Origin: G965216695 sp965216695
GTDB taxonomy: Bacteria > Pseudomonadota > Gammaproteobacteria > Pseudomonadales > Azotimanducaceae
DNA: 64,000 bases
Assembly: GCA_965216695.1 (NCBI GenBank)
Contig: OZ244212.1
Span: forward strand, 3,844,001-3,908,000
Direction: 5' to 3'
Shown here: positions 26,402 through 33,982 of the stretch, piece by piece
Position numbering within the stretch: position 1 is the first letter of the stretch
Layout of the letters: each line of letters starts with the position of its first letter
Made by a program: the position numbers and the translations under genes
The notes under the pieces: model-generated
Databases searched by the model: none
Told to the model about the DNA's origin: nothing
The model's input: the letters and a program-made list of their open reading frames with translations, nothing else

Positions 26402-27532
26402 ATGGATTTTTCCTTTTCCGATGAACAGACGCTGCTGCAGGACAGCGTGAGCCGGTTCATTCAGGACAACTACGGCTTTGAGGACCGCCAGAAGTGGGCC
26501 GGTCAGGAAGGTGGGTTCAATGCGGATCACTGGCGTACGTTCGCCGAACTGGGTTGGCTTGGCGTGCCGTTTCCAGAAGCCGACGGTGGATTCGGAGGCA
26601 GCGCGGTCGACACGATGATTCTGATGGAGCAGTTCGGACGCGGACTGGTCGTCGAACCCTTCCTGGCCACGGTAGTGCTTGCCGGGGGCGCACTCAAGGT
26701 CGCTGGCAATGCCCAGCAGAAAGAACAGCATCTGGCAGCGATCATCGACGGCTCGCGCCACGGTGCACTCGCGTACGCGGAACCACAGGCGCGCTTCAAT
26801 CTCGCCGACGTAACCACGACAGCCAGCGCGAGCGGCGACGGCTATCGGCTCAACGGGTACAAGTGTGTCGTGCTGAACGGCCCGGCGGCGGATCTGTTGA
26901 TTGTATCCGCGCGTACCTCGGGCGATCAGCGCGACCGGGAGGGCATCACGCTGTTCGTTGTACCTGCGGATGCGACCGGCGTGTCACGTCGCGACTACCC
27001 TACGGTGGACGCGTTCCAGGCTTCGGAGGTGACGCTCGAAAACGTGGAGGTGGGCAAGGACGCGGTGCTCGGAGAGGTGGGCGCGGGGTACGGCGCGCTC
27101 GAACAGGTGGTGGACGAAGGAATTCTCGCGGTCGCGTCGGAGGCAGTCGGGTGTATGGAGGTTCTGTACAAGGACACCGTCGAATACTGCAAAACACGCG
27201 AACAATTCGGCCAGCCGATCGGCAAGTTTCAGGTCCTGCAACATCGGATGGTCGACATGTTCATGGAGCACGAGCAGTCCAAATCGCTGATGTACATGGC
27301 GGCGATGCGCAAGGACGAAGGGTATGACAACGCAGCGCGTAAGGCGGCGTCTGCGCTGAAGGCGCAGGTGGGCAGGTCGGGTCGCTTCGTCGGTCAGAAT
27401 GCCGTGCAGCTGCATGGCGGCATGGGCATGACCGAAGAGTTGAACATTGGCCACTATTTCAAACGGCTAACGGTCATCGACACGTTGTTCGGCAACGTCG
27501 ACTTCCATCTGCGGCGGTTCGGGTCACTGTAG
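26402..27532 (+). CDS. Acyl-CoA dehydrogenase-family protein
   Basis: This is a 376-residue flavoprotein. The helical N-terminal domain opens with DFSFSDEQTLLQDSVSRFIQ. The middle beta domain has YAEPQARF and GYRLNGYKCVVLNGPAAD, and the C-terminal helical domain ends with QLHGGMGMTEE and an ...VIDTLFGN tail. It resembles the small-subunit pimeloyl-CoA dehydrogenase group, so it may need a partner subunit, but none is adjacent. It oxidises an acyl-CoA to the enoyl-CoA. The ribosome-binding site is GGGGTAGG just before the ATG. Its stop overlaps the hydrolase start by one base (TAGTG). Confidence 0.88.
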   Translation: MDFSFSDEQTLLQDSVSRFIQDNYGFEDRQKWAGQEGGFNADHWRTFAELGWLGVPFPEADGGFGGSAVDTMILMEQFGRGLVVEPFLATVVLAGGALKVAGNAQQKEQHLAAIIDGSRHGALAYAEPQARFNLADVTTTASASGDGYRLNGYKCVVLNGPAADLLIVSARTSGDQRDREGITLFVVPADATGVSRRDYPTVDAFQASEVTLENVEVGKDAVLGEVGAGYGALEQVVDEGILAVASEAVGCMEVLYKDTVEYCKTREQFGQPIGKFQVLQHRMVDMFMEHEQSKSLMYMAAMRKDEGYDNAARKAASALKAQVGRSGRFVGQNAVQLHGGMGMTEELNIGHYFKRLTVIDTLFGNVDFHLRRFGSL

Positions 27533-28416
27533 TGGCGCGTTGGGATCGAGCGGATACGGGAAACCGGATTCCGGACTGGTTTTTCGAAGCGGTGGAGGCG
27601 CCTTCTTCGGAACACCGCGTTGAGGTCGAGGATTGTGACGTTGCCTATCGCCGCTGGGGCGAGCCCGGACGCCCGCCTCTACTGTTCATTCACGGGATGA
27701 ACGCGCACAGTCACTGGTGGGATTTCATTGCACCGGCCTTCGCGGACGACTATTCAGTGGTTGCGATGGATCTCACCGGCATGGGCGATTCCGACTATCG
27801 GTACGACTATACGGGCGAGATTTACGCGCGCGAGGTGGTTGCGGTTTGCGACGATGCGCAGCTCGACGCCAGCGTCGCGGTCGTCGCACACTCCTTCGGC
27901 GGGCTCATCGCAACCAGGGCGGCGGTACAGAACCCCGAACGCTTCGGTCGCCTCGTGCTGGTGGATTCCGGCATCCGTCACCCGGACGAAGCAGATGTCG
28001 AGCGTCCGGCTATGGGCGGCAGGGCCAAAGTGTACCCCGACAGAGAAACCGCGCTGGCGCGATTCCGGTTGCAGCCGCCCCAGGATTGCGCCAACGCCTA
28101 TATTCTGGAGTACATCGCGCGGCACTCGGTGATGCCGATTGACGGCGGCTGGGCCTGGAAGTTCGACGAAGACCTGCTGGACAGTCTGCGCGATGCGGAA
28201 CGCACACCCGACGAATACGCGCAACTCGGCATTCCGCTCGACGTCATCTACGGCGCAGAGAGCCGGCTGTACTCCGCGAAATCCTACGAATACCTCCAAA
28301 CCCTCTACCGCGGCGATATCACCGTGATCCCGATTGCCGATGCGCAGCATCATGTGTTTCTCGATCAGCCGCTCGCGTTCATCGATGCACTGAAGACGCT
28401 ACTCGAACGTGCCTGA
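27532..28416 (+). CDS. Alpha/beta-fold hydrolase
   Basis: This is a 294-residue protein starting at GTG, which overlaps the dehydrogenase stop by one base. It has the family pattern LLFIHGMNAHSHWWDFIAPA (oxyanion region), the nucleophile elbow VAHSFGG (Ser near residue 122) and a late His in DAQHHVFLDQP. No signal peptide is seen, so it is cytoplasmic. Coupling to the acyl-CoA dehydrogenase suggests a thioesterase or ester/C-C hydrolase role in the same breakdown pathway; this is inferred. Confidence 0.82.
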   Translation: MARWDRADTGNRIPDWFFEAVEAPSSEHRVEVEDCDVAYRRWGEPGRPPLLFIHGMNAHSHWWDFIAPAFADDYSVVAMDLTGMGDSDYRYDYTGEIYAREVVAVCDDAQLDASVAVVAHSFGGLIATRAAVQNPERFGRLVLVDSGIRHPDEADVERPAMGGRAKVYPDRETALARFRLQPPQDCANAYILEYIARHSVMPIDGGWAWKFDEDLLDSLRDAERTPDEYAQLGIPLDVIYGAESRLYSAKSYEYLQTLYRGDITVIPIADAQHHVFLDQPLAFIDALKTLLERA

Positions 28417-28476
28417 ACCGCACCGCGGATCGGCCTGCAGTAAACTACGCGTCCGTTTTGTTCACAGGGGAGCGGA

Positions 28477-28986
28477 GTGAGCACGTTAGAAACGTTGGCG
28501 GCGTGGGCAGAGATCCTAGGCGTATGCACGATATTCGGGGGTGCAATCTTTGCGGCCCTCCAGATTGTGGAATACCGTCGACGCCGGCGCGCCCAGATTG
28601 CCGCGGATCTGTGTCGCAGCTTCTCTGAGCCCAACCTGGCGCGTGCGGTCGCGTTGATCCGGCAATTGCCAGACGGGGCGGATGCGCGGGAGGTCGAATC
28701 CCGGGGCATTGAGTACGAAGAGGCGGCCCAGGTCGTGGGGATGGTGTTCGAAACCATGGGGCTGCTCGTGTACCGGCGGATTGCGTCGTTTGCGATGATC
28801 CAGTCGCTCGCCGGGGGACTCTTGCTGATGATGTGGCGCAAACTGGAACGTTGGATTGTGGAAACCCGGCGCGAAGAGAGCAATCCGCGTTTCGGCGAGT
28901 GGATGCAGTGGCTCGCGGAGCGGATCGGTGAGCAGGAGGCGTCGATGGTTCCGGCTTATGAAGCGCACACCGACTGGCAGAGCTGA
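28477..28986 (+). CDS. DUF4760-like membrane-anchored protein, function unknown
   Basis: This is a 169-residue protein with one N-terminal membrane helix (about 9-30) and a helical cytoplasmic remainder. RRRRRAQIAADLCRSFSEPN follows the helix, and VFETMGLLVYRRIASF forms a second hydrophobic helix. This matches the DUF4760-type arrangement. The GTG start has AGGGGAGCGGAG upstream. It stands alone between the hydrolase and the convergent nrdB gene. Confidence 0.6.
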   Translation: MSTLETLAAWAEILGVCTIFGGAIFAALQIVEYRRRRRAQIAADLCRSFSEPNLARAVALIRQLPDGADAREVESRGIEYEEAAQVVGMVFETMGLLVYRRIASFAMIQSLAGGLLLMMWRKLERWIVETRREESNPRFGEWMQWLAERIGEQEASMVPAYEAHTDWQS

Positions 28987-28992
28987 AAGGGT

Positions 28993-29021
28993 CCCTCGGG
29001 CAGCCTTGAGCTACCCGAGGG
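28993..29021. terminator. Hairpin between convergent genes
   Basis: CCCTCGGG (28993-29000) pairs perfectly with CCCGAGGG (29014-29021) across a 13-base loop. It lies between the stop of the DUF4760 gene and the stop of nrdB on the other strand. No long T-run follows on either side, although the minus strand reads GACCCTTT. It could end transcription from both directions. Confidence 0.5.
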
Positions 29022-29035
29022 GCAATGGCTGTGCA

Positions 29036-30604
29036 TCAGTCCCAGTTCAGCGCACCGCCTGTCTGATACTCCGTAACGCGCGTTTCGAAGAAGTTCTTTT
29101 CTTTCTTCAGGTCCATGATCTCGGACATCCACGGAAACGGATTCTTCACACCCGGGAACGCTTCGCTAAGGCCAATCTGCGCGAGCCGCCGGTTGGCGAT
29201 GAACTGCAGGTACTCGGCCATCATGTTTGCATTCATGCCGAGAATTCCGCGCGGCATCGTATCGCGGGCGTACTCGATCTCGAGTTCCGTTCCCTCCAGG
29301 ATCATGTCGCGCGCCTTGCTTCGCATGTCCTCATCCCAGAGGTTTGGATTTTCGAGTTTGATCTGGTTGATCACGTCGATTCCGAAGTTCACGTGCATCG
29401 ATTCGTCACGCAGAATGTATTGAAACTGCTCGGACGTGCCGGTCATTTTGTTACGGCGCCCCATCGATAGAATCTGCGTGAACCCACAGTAGAAGAAGAT
29501 GCCCTCCAGCACGCAGTAATAGGCGATCAGGTTGGTCAGCAGCACCTTGTCCGTTTCCACGGTGCCGGTAGCGAACGTCGGGTCGGCGAGTTCCCGCGTG
29601 TACTTCAGCGCCCAGGTTGCTTTGCGTGCCACGGCGGGCACCTCGTGGTACATGTTGAAGATCTCGCCTTCGTCCATGCCGAGCGATTCGATGCAGTACT
29701 GGTACGCGTGCGTGTGGATGGCCTCCTCGAACGCCTGGCGCAACAGGTACTGACGGCATTCGGGGTTGGTGATCAGCCGGTAGATCGCAAGCACGAGATT
29801 GTTCGCAACCAGAGAATCTGCAGTGGAGAAGAAGCCGAGACTGCGTTTGACGATCAGTCGTTCGTCATCGGATAGACCGTCGTCCGATTTCCACAGCGCG
29901 ATGTCCGCATTCATGTTCACTTCCTGCGGCATCCAGTGGTTCGCGCAGCCATCGAGGTACTTCTGCCATGCCCAGTCGTACTTGAAAGGCACCAGCTGAT
30001 TCAGGTCTGCCCGGCAGTTGATCATCGCCTTCTGGTCGACCGTGACACGCTCGTGGCTGACGGCCTCCACCTGCGGTGTCGCGTTCAGCGCGGCAGCGTC
30101 TGCTGGCGCAGCGGCCGGTGGTACGTCGGCGGGTTGCGAGTCACGTGGTTCAGAAACCGCTTCGGATAACGGTTCGGAAACGGTGACCATCGCGGGCGCG
30201 GGTTCCGGCACAGCGGCCGGAAGCGTCTCGGGAGCGGGTGTCCCGACAGGGTCCACGGTACCAGCGCTTGCCGGTTGCGCGGTGGATTGCGCAGACGCTC
30301 TCGCGACTGGGGCCGTAGCATCGTTCTGTGCACCTGCTGGCGCGTCGTTCTGCGCACCTGCTGGCGCGTCGTTCTGCGCACCTGCTGGCGCGTCGTCCGC
30401 TCGCAATCCGGCGTGCGCTACATGCTGCGTCGGCGCCGGCCAGTCGATGCGGCCCGGTTCGGATGGTGCGGAACCGTCCGGCGTCGTTGCTGACGGGTCG
30501 CCCGCATCTTTTGAGCCCGAGTTTTCGGGACCAGGCGTTCGCGCAGGCGCCTGGTCGGTGTCTTCCGTTTCCGGGGCGTCGTTGTAATCGTCCCAACTCA
30601 ACAT
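29036..30604 (-). CDS. nrdB: Ribonucleotide reductase class Ia, beta subunit, with long N-terminal extension
   Basis: This is a 522-residue protein. Residues from about 183 on are the standard R2 core (VTVDQKAMINCRADLNQLVP). Iron ligands are in DIALWK, EEAIHTHAY and DESMHVNFG, and the radical Tyr follows HTHA in the last-but-one helix. The start MLSWDDY is also conserved in Pseudomonas NrdB. Between start and core lie about 170 residues rich in Ala, Pro, Glu and Ser, far longer than usual, including three DAPAGAQN repeats (about 71-94). Reading starts at ATG 30604. It makes the tyrosyl radical for NrdA, whose gene ends 48 bases upstream. Confidence 0.95.
   Translation of the reverse strand: MLSWDDYNDAPETEDTDQAPARTPGPENSGSKDAGDPSATTPDGSAPSEPGRIDWPAPTQHVAHAGLRADDAPAGAQNDAPAGAQNDAPAGAQNDATAPVARASAQSTAQPASAGTVDPVGTPAPETLPAAVPEPAPAMVTVSEPLSEAVSEPRDSQPADVPPAAAPADAAALNATPQVEAVSHERVTVDQKAMINCRADLNQLVPFKYDWAWQKYLDGCANHWMPQEVNMNADIALWKSDDGLSDDERLIVKRSLGFFSTADSLVANNLVLAIYRLITNPECRQYLLRQAFEEAIHTHAYQYCIESLGMDEGEIFNMYHEVPAVARKATWALKYTRELADPTFATGTVETDKVLLTNLIAYYCVLEGIFFYCGFTQILSMGRRNKMTGTSEQFQYILRDESMHVNFGIDVINQIKLENPNLWDEDMRSKARDMILEGTELEIEYARDTMPRGILGMNANMMAEYLQFIANRRLAQIGLSEAFPGVKNPFPWMSEIMDLKKEKNFFETRVTEYQTGGALNWD
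30321..30392. repeat. 24-bp tandem repeat inside nrdB, three copies
   Basis: The 24-base unit beginning TCGTTCTGCGCACCTG is present at 30321-30344 (one mismatch), 30345-30368 and 30369-30392, followed by a short partial copy. On the minus strand it encodes DAPAGAQN three times. The copies are almost identical in bases, so the expansion is recent and in frame. Confidence 0.95.
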
Positions 30605-30652
30605 AGGTTCGTCCTCTTCCTGTCGCTGTGCTGTCGTTGTGCTATGACCAGA

Positions 30653-33586
30653 CTACTGGCAGGCTTCGCAATCGGGATCGTCGATGGAACACGCCATCGG
30701 TACGGGTGCGGCCTCTCCGAGCGTACCGGTTTCGGCGCCGCTTGCCGTGCCGGCGACAGTGGTATCCGAACTCTGTGCACTCACCGCGTTCAGGTTGCCG
30801 CGATCCAGCGTCGACTTCTCGGTGCTGGTTGCACCCAGTGCGCGCAGGTAGTAGGTGGTTTTCAGACCCCTGAGCCAGGCCATCCGGTAGGTGATATCGA
30901 GCTTGCGGCCCGACGCCTGAGCCATGTACAGGTTCAGCGACTGCGCCTGATCGATCCACTTCTGCCGGCGTGAGGCTGCGTCCACGAGCCAGCGGGGTTC
31001 GACTTCGAACGCCGTCGCATAGAGCTGTTTGATCCGCTCCGGCACCCGATCGATTGCAGCCAGACTGCCGTCGTAGTACTTAAGATCGTTGACCATGACA
31101 CGATCCCACAGATCTTCCCGTTTCAGGTCGCGGACCATGTAGGGGTTTACGACCGTGAATTCCCCGGACAGATTGGATTTCACGTACAGGTTCTGATACG
31201 TGGGTTCGATGGATTGCGATACGCCGGTGATGTTGGCGATGGTGGCCGTCGGCGCTATGGCCATAACATTGGAATTGCGCATGCCGTTGATCTGCACCTT
31301 GCGGCGCAGCTTGTCCCAGTCCATGCGCACGGACATGTCCACTTCCAGGTAGTCCGCGCCTCGCTCCGTCTGCAACAGGCGCAGCGAATCGATCGGCATG
31401 ATGCCGCGGCTCCACAGGGATCCGGAAAAGCTCGCGTAACTGCCGCGCTCTTTTGCGAGCTTGCTGGATGCATCGATTGCATAGTAGCTGATTGCTTCCA
31501 TCGACTCGTCTGCGAACGCCACTGCTTCGTCGGATGAATAGGGCACGCGGAGCTTATAAAGCGCGTCCTGAAATCCCATCACCCCGAGACCAACAGGCCG
31601 GTGACGCATATTCGACGTGTGTGCCTGTGGCACCGAGTAGTAGTTAATGTCGATCACGTTGTCGAGCATGCGCACGGCGGTACGGATCGTGCCTTTCAAC
31701 TTCTTCAAGTTGAGGCTGCCGTTAATGACGTGATTCGCAAGGTTGATCGAGCCGAGGTTGCAAACGGCAATCTCTTCCTGGGACGTGTTCAGCGTGATCT
31801 CGGTGCACAGATTCGACGAATGCACCACGCCGGTATGCTGTTGCGGCGATCGCAAATTGCAGGCGTCTTTGAACGTGATCCACGGGTGTCCGGTCTCGAA
31901 CAGCATGGACAGCATCTTGCGCCAGAGGTCCTGCGCGTTGACGCGCTTGTACAACGCAATTTCGCCGGTTTCCGTCATGTGTTCGTATTCGGTGTAGCGC
32001 TTTTCGAACGCCTGTCCGTACAGGTCGTGCAGGTCCGGTACCGTGCTCGGTGAGAACAGCGTCCACGTGCCGCCTTCAGTAACGCGCTTCATGAACAGGT
32101 CCGGAATCCAGTTGGCCGTGTTCATGTCGTGGGTGCGGCGACGATCGTCGCCCGTGTTCTTGCGCAGCTCCAGAAACTCTTCGATGTCCAGGTGCCAGGT
32201 TTCCAGGTAGGCGCAGACGGCACCTTTACGCTTGCCCCCTTGATTTACAGCAACCGCGGTATCGTTGACGACTTTGAGGAACGGCACTACACCCTGAGAT
32301 TTGCCGTTGGTGCCTTTGATGTAGGAGCCGAGCGCACGCACCGGCGTCCAGTCGTTGCCGAGCCCGCCTGCCCATTTGGACAGAAGCGCGTTGTCCCGAA
32401 TGCCGCCGTAGATGCCTTCCAGGTTGTCGGGCACCGTCGTCAGAAAACAGGAAGACAGTTGCGGACGCATTGTGCCGGCGTTGAACAGCGTGGGCGTGGA
32501 GCTCATGTAATCGAACGATGACAGCAGATTGTAGAACTCGATCGCTCGGTCGTCGGCGTCCGCTTCGCGGACGGCGAGACCCATCGCGACGCGCATGAAG
32601 AACACCTGTGGCAGTTCGATCCGGGTCTCGTCGCTGTGTATGAAGTACCGGTCATAGAGCGTCTGCAGACCCAGGTACGTGAACTGCAGGTCGCGTTCCG
32701 GTTGGAGCGCCGCACCCAGTTTGTCCAGGTCGAAGTTCAGCAGTTCGGGTGCCAACAATTCCAGTTCGACGCCGCGTTCGACGAATCGGCGTAACGCCAT
32801 TGGATACACACCGGCTTGCTGCAGGTGTGTGCCCTGGGTGTCCAGGTCCAGAAAGCCGAGCGTTTCGTTGCGCAGCTCGTCCAGTAGCAGGCGTGCCGTC
32901 ACATAACTGTAATTCGGTTCTTCCTCGATCAGCGTACGTGCGGTGATCAGCAGCGACGTACTGACGTCGCGACGCGTGATGCCGTCGTACATGTTGCTCA
33001 TCGCTTCGTCGATGATGCGATGCGCGGTTACGTCTTCGAGTCCTTCGCAGGCCTCTTCCACGAGTCGGTGAATGCGACCGACGTCCAGCAGCACGCGCTC
33101 GCCGTTGTCGAGCACCATGTGCAATTGGTCCGGATTGCCGGCGGGCGCGTCCTGCGCCGTCTGTTTGCGAGCCTGGGCGCGTTCTTCCCGGTAGAGGACG
33201 TAGGAACGGGCAACCTTCTGCTCACCGGAGCGCATCAGCGCCAGTTCCACCTGATCCTGAATATCTTCGATATGCAGCGTCCCGCCCGACGGCAGGCGCC
33301 GTTTGAAGGTCTGGGAAACCTGAGCCACCAGCGCGCTGACGAGTTCGCGAATGCGTGGAGACGCGGCCGCGGTGCCGCCCTCCACAGCCAGAAACGCCTT
33401 GGTCATCGCAACCGTAATCTTGTCGTCGTTGTAGCCGACGACCGAACCGTTGCGTTTGATGACGCGCAATTGACCCGGGGCAGTGGCGGCTATGCCGGGG
33501 GTCAGTTCGGCCGGGTTGTTGGACGGTTCGGCAATCGGTTCGATCGCGTTGGTGGGACGGGCTCGCTCGAGGGGGTCGGTTTGCAT
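30653..33586 (-). CDS. nrdA: Ribonucleotide reductase class Ia, alpha subunit
   Basis: This is a 977-residue protein from the ATG at 33586. The frame is open further upstream, but into the NrdR/DnaA control region. An ATP-cone domain lies near the N-terminus (LRVIKRNGSVVGYNDDKITV). The catalytic core has LSSCFLTTVPD, SSNLCTEITLN and VCNLGSINLAN (the active-site cysteines and Glu) and PTYQNLYVKS (radical transfer Tyr). The tail ends DDPDCEACQ, with the two redox cysteines. It reduces ribonucleoside diphosphates to dNDPs. It is longer than E. coli NrdA (761), as in other proteobacteria with extra N-terminal sequence. AAGGAG lies 13 bases before the ATG. Confidence 0.96.
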   Translation of the reverse strand: MQTDPLERARPTNAIEPIAEPSNNPAELTPGIAATAPGQLRVIKRNGSVVGYNDDKITVAMTKAFLAVEGGTAAASPRIRELVSALVAQVSQTFKRRLPSGGTLHIEDIQDQVELALMRSGEQKVARSYVLYREERAQARKQTAQDAPAGNPDQLHMVLDNGERVLLDVGRIHRLVEEACEGLEDVTAHRIIDEAMSNMYDGITRRDVSTSLLITARTLIEEEPNYSYVTARLLLDELRNETLGFLDLDTQGTHLQQAGVYPMALRRFVERGVELELLAPELLNFDLDKLGAALQPERDLQFTYLGLQTLYDRYFIHSDETRIELPQVFFMRVAMGLAVREADADDRAIEFYNLLSSFDYMSSTPTLFNAGTMRPQLSSCFLTTVPDNLEGIYGGIRDNALLSKWAGGLGNDWTPVRALGSYIKGTNGKSQGVVPFLKVVNDTAVAVNQGGKRKGAVCAYLETWHLDIEEFLELRKNTGDDRRRTHDMNTANWIPDLFMKRVTEGGTWTLFSPSTVPDLHDLYGQAFEKRYTEYEHMTETGEIALYKRVNAQDLWRKMLSMLFETGHPWITFKDACNLRSPQQHTGVVHSSNLCTEITLNTSQEEIAVCNLGSINLANHVINGSLNLKKLKGTIRTAVRMLDNVIDINYYSVPQAHTSNMRHRPVGLGVMGFQDALYKLRVPYSSDEAVAFADESMEAISYYAIDASSKLAKERGSYASFSGSLWSRGIMPIDSLRLLQTERGADYLEVDMSVRMDWDKLRRKVQINGMRNSNVMAIAPTATIANITGVSQSIEPTYQNLYVKSNLSGEFTVVNPYMVRDLKREDLWDRVMVNDLKYYDGSLAAIDRVPERIKQLYATAFEVEPRWLVDAASRRQKWIDQAQSLNLYMAQASGRKLDITYRMAWLRGLKTTYYLRALGATSTEKSTLDRGNLNAVSAQSSDTTVAGTASGAETGTLGEAAPVPMACSIDDPDCEACQ

Positions 33587-33720
33587 GGTCTGGTGTGTGC
33601 TCCTTCTGTACGTCGCGTCGCTGCGCGTTCGGGCACGGCTTCGCCGGGGTCGCCCACAGTCGAGCGCGCCGGAGTAGGGCCTGAATAAATGTAAATTATT
33701 GGATAGAGTCCAGGGCGAAA

Positions 33721-33736
33721 ACGCTATATATAGGGC
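33721..33736 (-). promoter_or_regulatory. NrdR box 1 (nrdAB operator)
   Basis: The core CTATATATAG (33724-33733) fits the NrdR consensus CWATATATWG completely. NrdR represses ribonucleotide reductase genes when dATP is high. The second box lies exactly 31 bp away centre to centre, which is the spacing known for paired NrdR sites. It is about 135 bases upstream of the nrdA start. Confidence 0.75.
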
Positions 33737-33751
33737 TTTTCGCCAAGGGGG

Positions 33752-33767
33752 GCACAAGATAATGCGG
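33752..33767 (-). promoter_or_regulatory. NrdR box 2 (nrdAB operator)
   Basis: On the minus strand this reads CCGCATTATCTTGTGC, which matches 11 of 16 positions of the NrdR-type consensus ACACAATATATTGTGT. It is weaker than box 1, as often in NrdR pairs. The 31-bp spacing from box 1 puts both on the same face of the helix, which strengthens the call. Confidence 0.65.
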
Positions 33768-33828
33768 TCGCCTTCGCATTGCAAGCGACTAACATTGTGT
33801 ACATAGTAGGGATGAACGGTGGATATGT

Positions 33829-33837
33829 TGTGGATAA
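33829..33837 (-). promoter_or_regulatory. Perfect DnaA box upstream of nrdA
   Basis: TGTGGATAA on the plus strand is TTATCCACA on the minus strand, the exact high-affinity DnaA site. It is about 245 bases upstream of nrdA and 60 bases beyond NrdR box 2. In E. coli the nrdAB promoter also carries DnaA boxes and is activated by DnaA, so a similar link to replication initiation is likely. Confidence 0.6.
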
Positions 33838-33886
33838 TCCCGACGAGGCGCGAAAAGCGCGCGCCGGGGGCACGCATAGAAATAAA

Positions 33887-33898
33887 TCTCTTAAGAGA
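33887..33898. promoter_or_regulatory. 12-bp palindrome upstream of glpK
   Basis: TCTCTTAAGAGA is a perfect palindrome 85 bases upstream of the glpK start, in an AT-rich stretch. It may be an operator for glpK or a far part of the nrdA control region. No regulator can be named. Confidence 0.3.
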
Positions 33899-33982
33899 GC
33901 CGATTTTTATTGCCAGATCGTATTGATTGCGACGCTCTGATCTGCGGTTGAATCCTGGCGTCCTTGGTTGGGGGAACAAGTG

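Larger units (their letters stand above)
33587..33982. promoter_or_regulatory. Control region between nrdA and glpK (divergent)
   Basis: This non-coding stretch of 396 bases is markedly AT-richer than its surroundings. It contains two NrdR boxes and a DnaA box on the nrdA side and a 12-bp palindrome on the glpK side (each listed separately). The -10/-35 boxes for nrdA cannot be assigned with confidence; TGGACT and TTTATT, 17 bases apart on the minus strand (near 33708 and 33685), are weak candidates. Confidence 0.6.

Noticed and set aside
33587..33979. 131-codon N-terminal extension of nrdA
   Set aside because: It would cross the NrdR and DnaA sites, has no NrdA similarity, and the ATG at 33586 has a purine-rich ribosome-binding site upstream.
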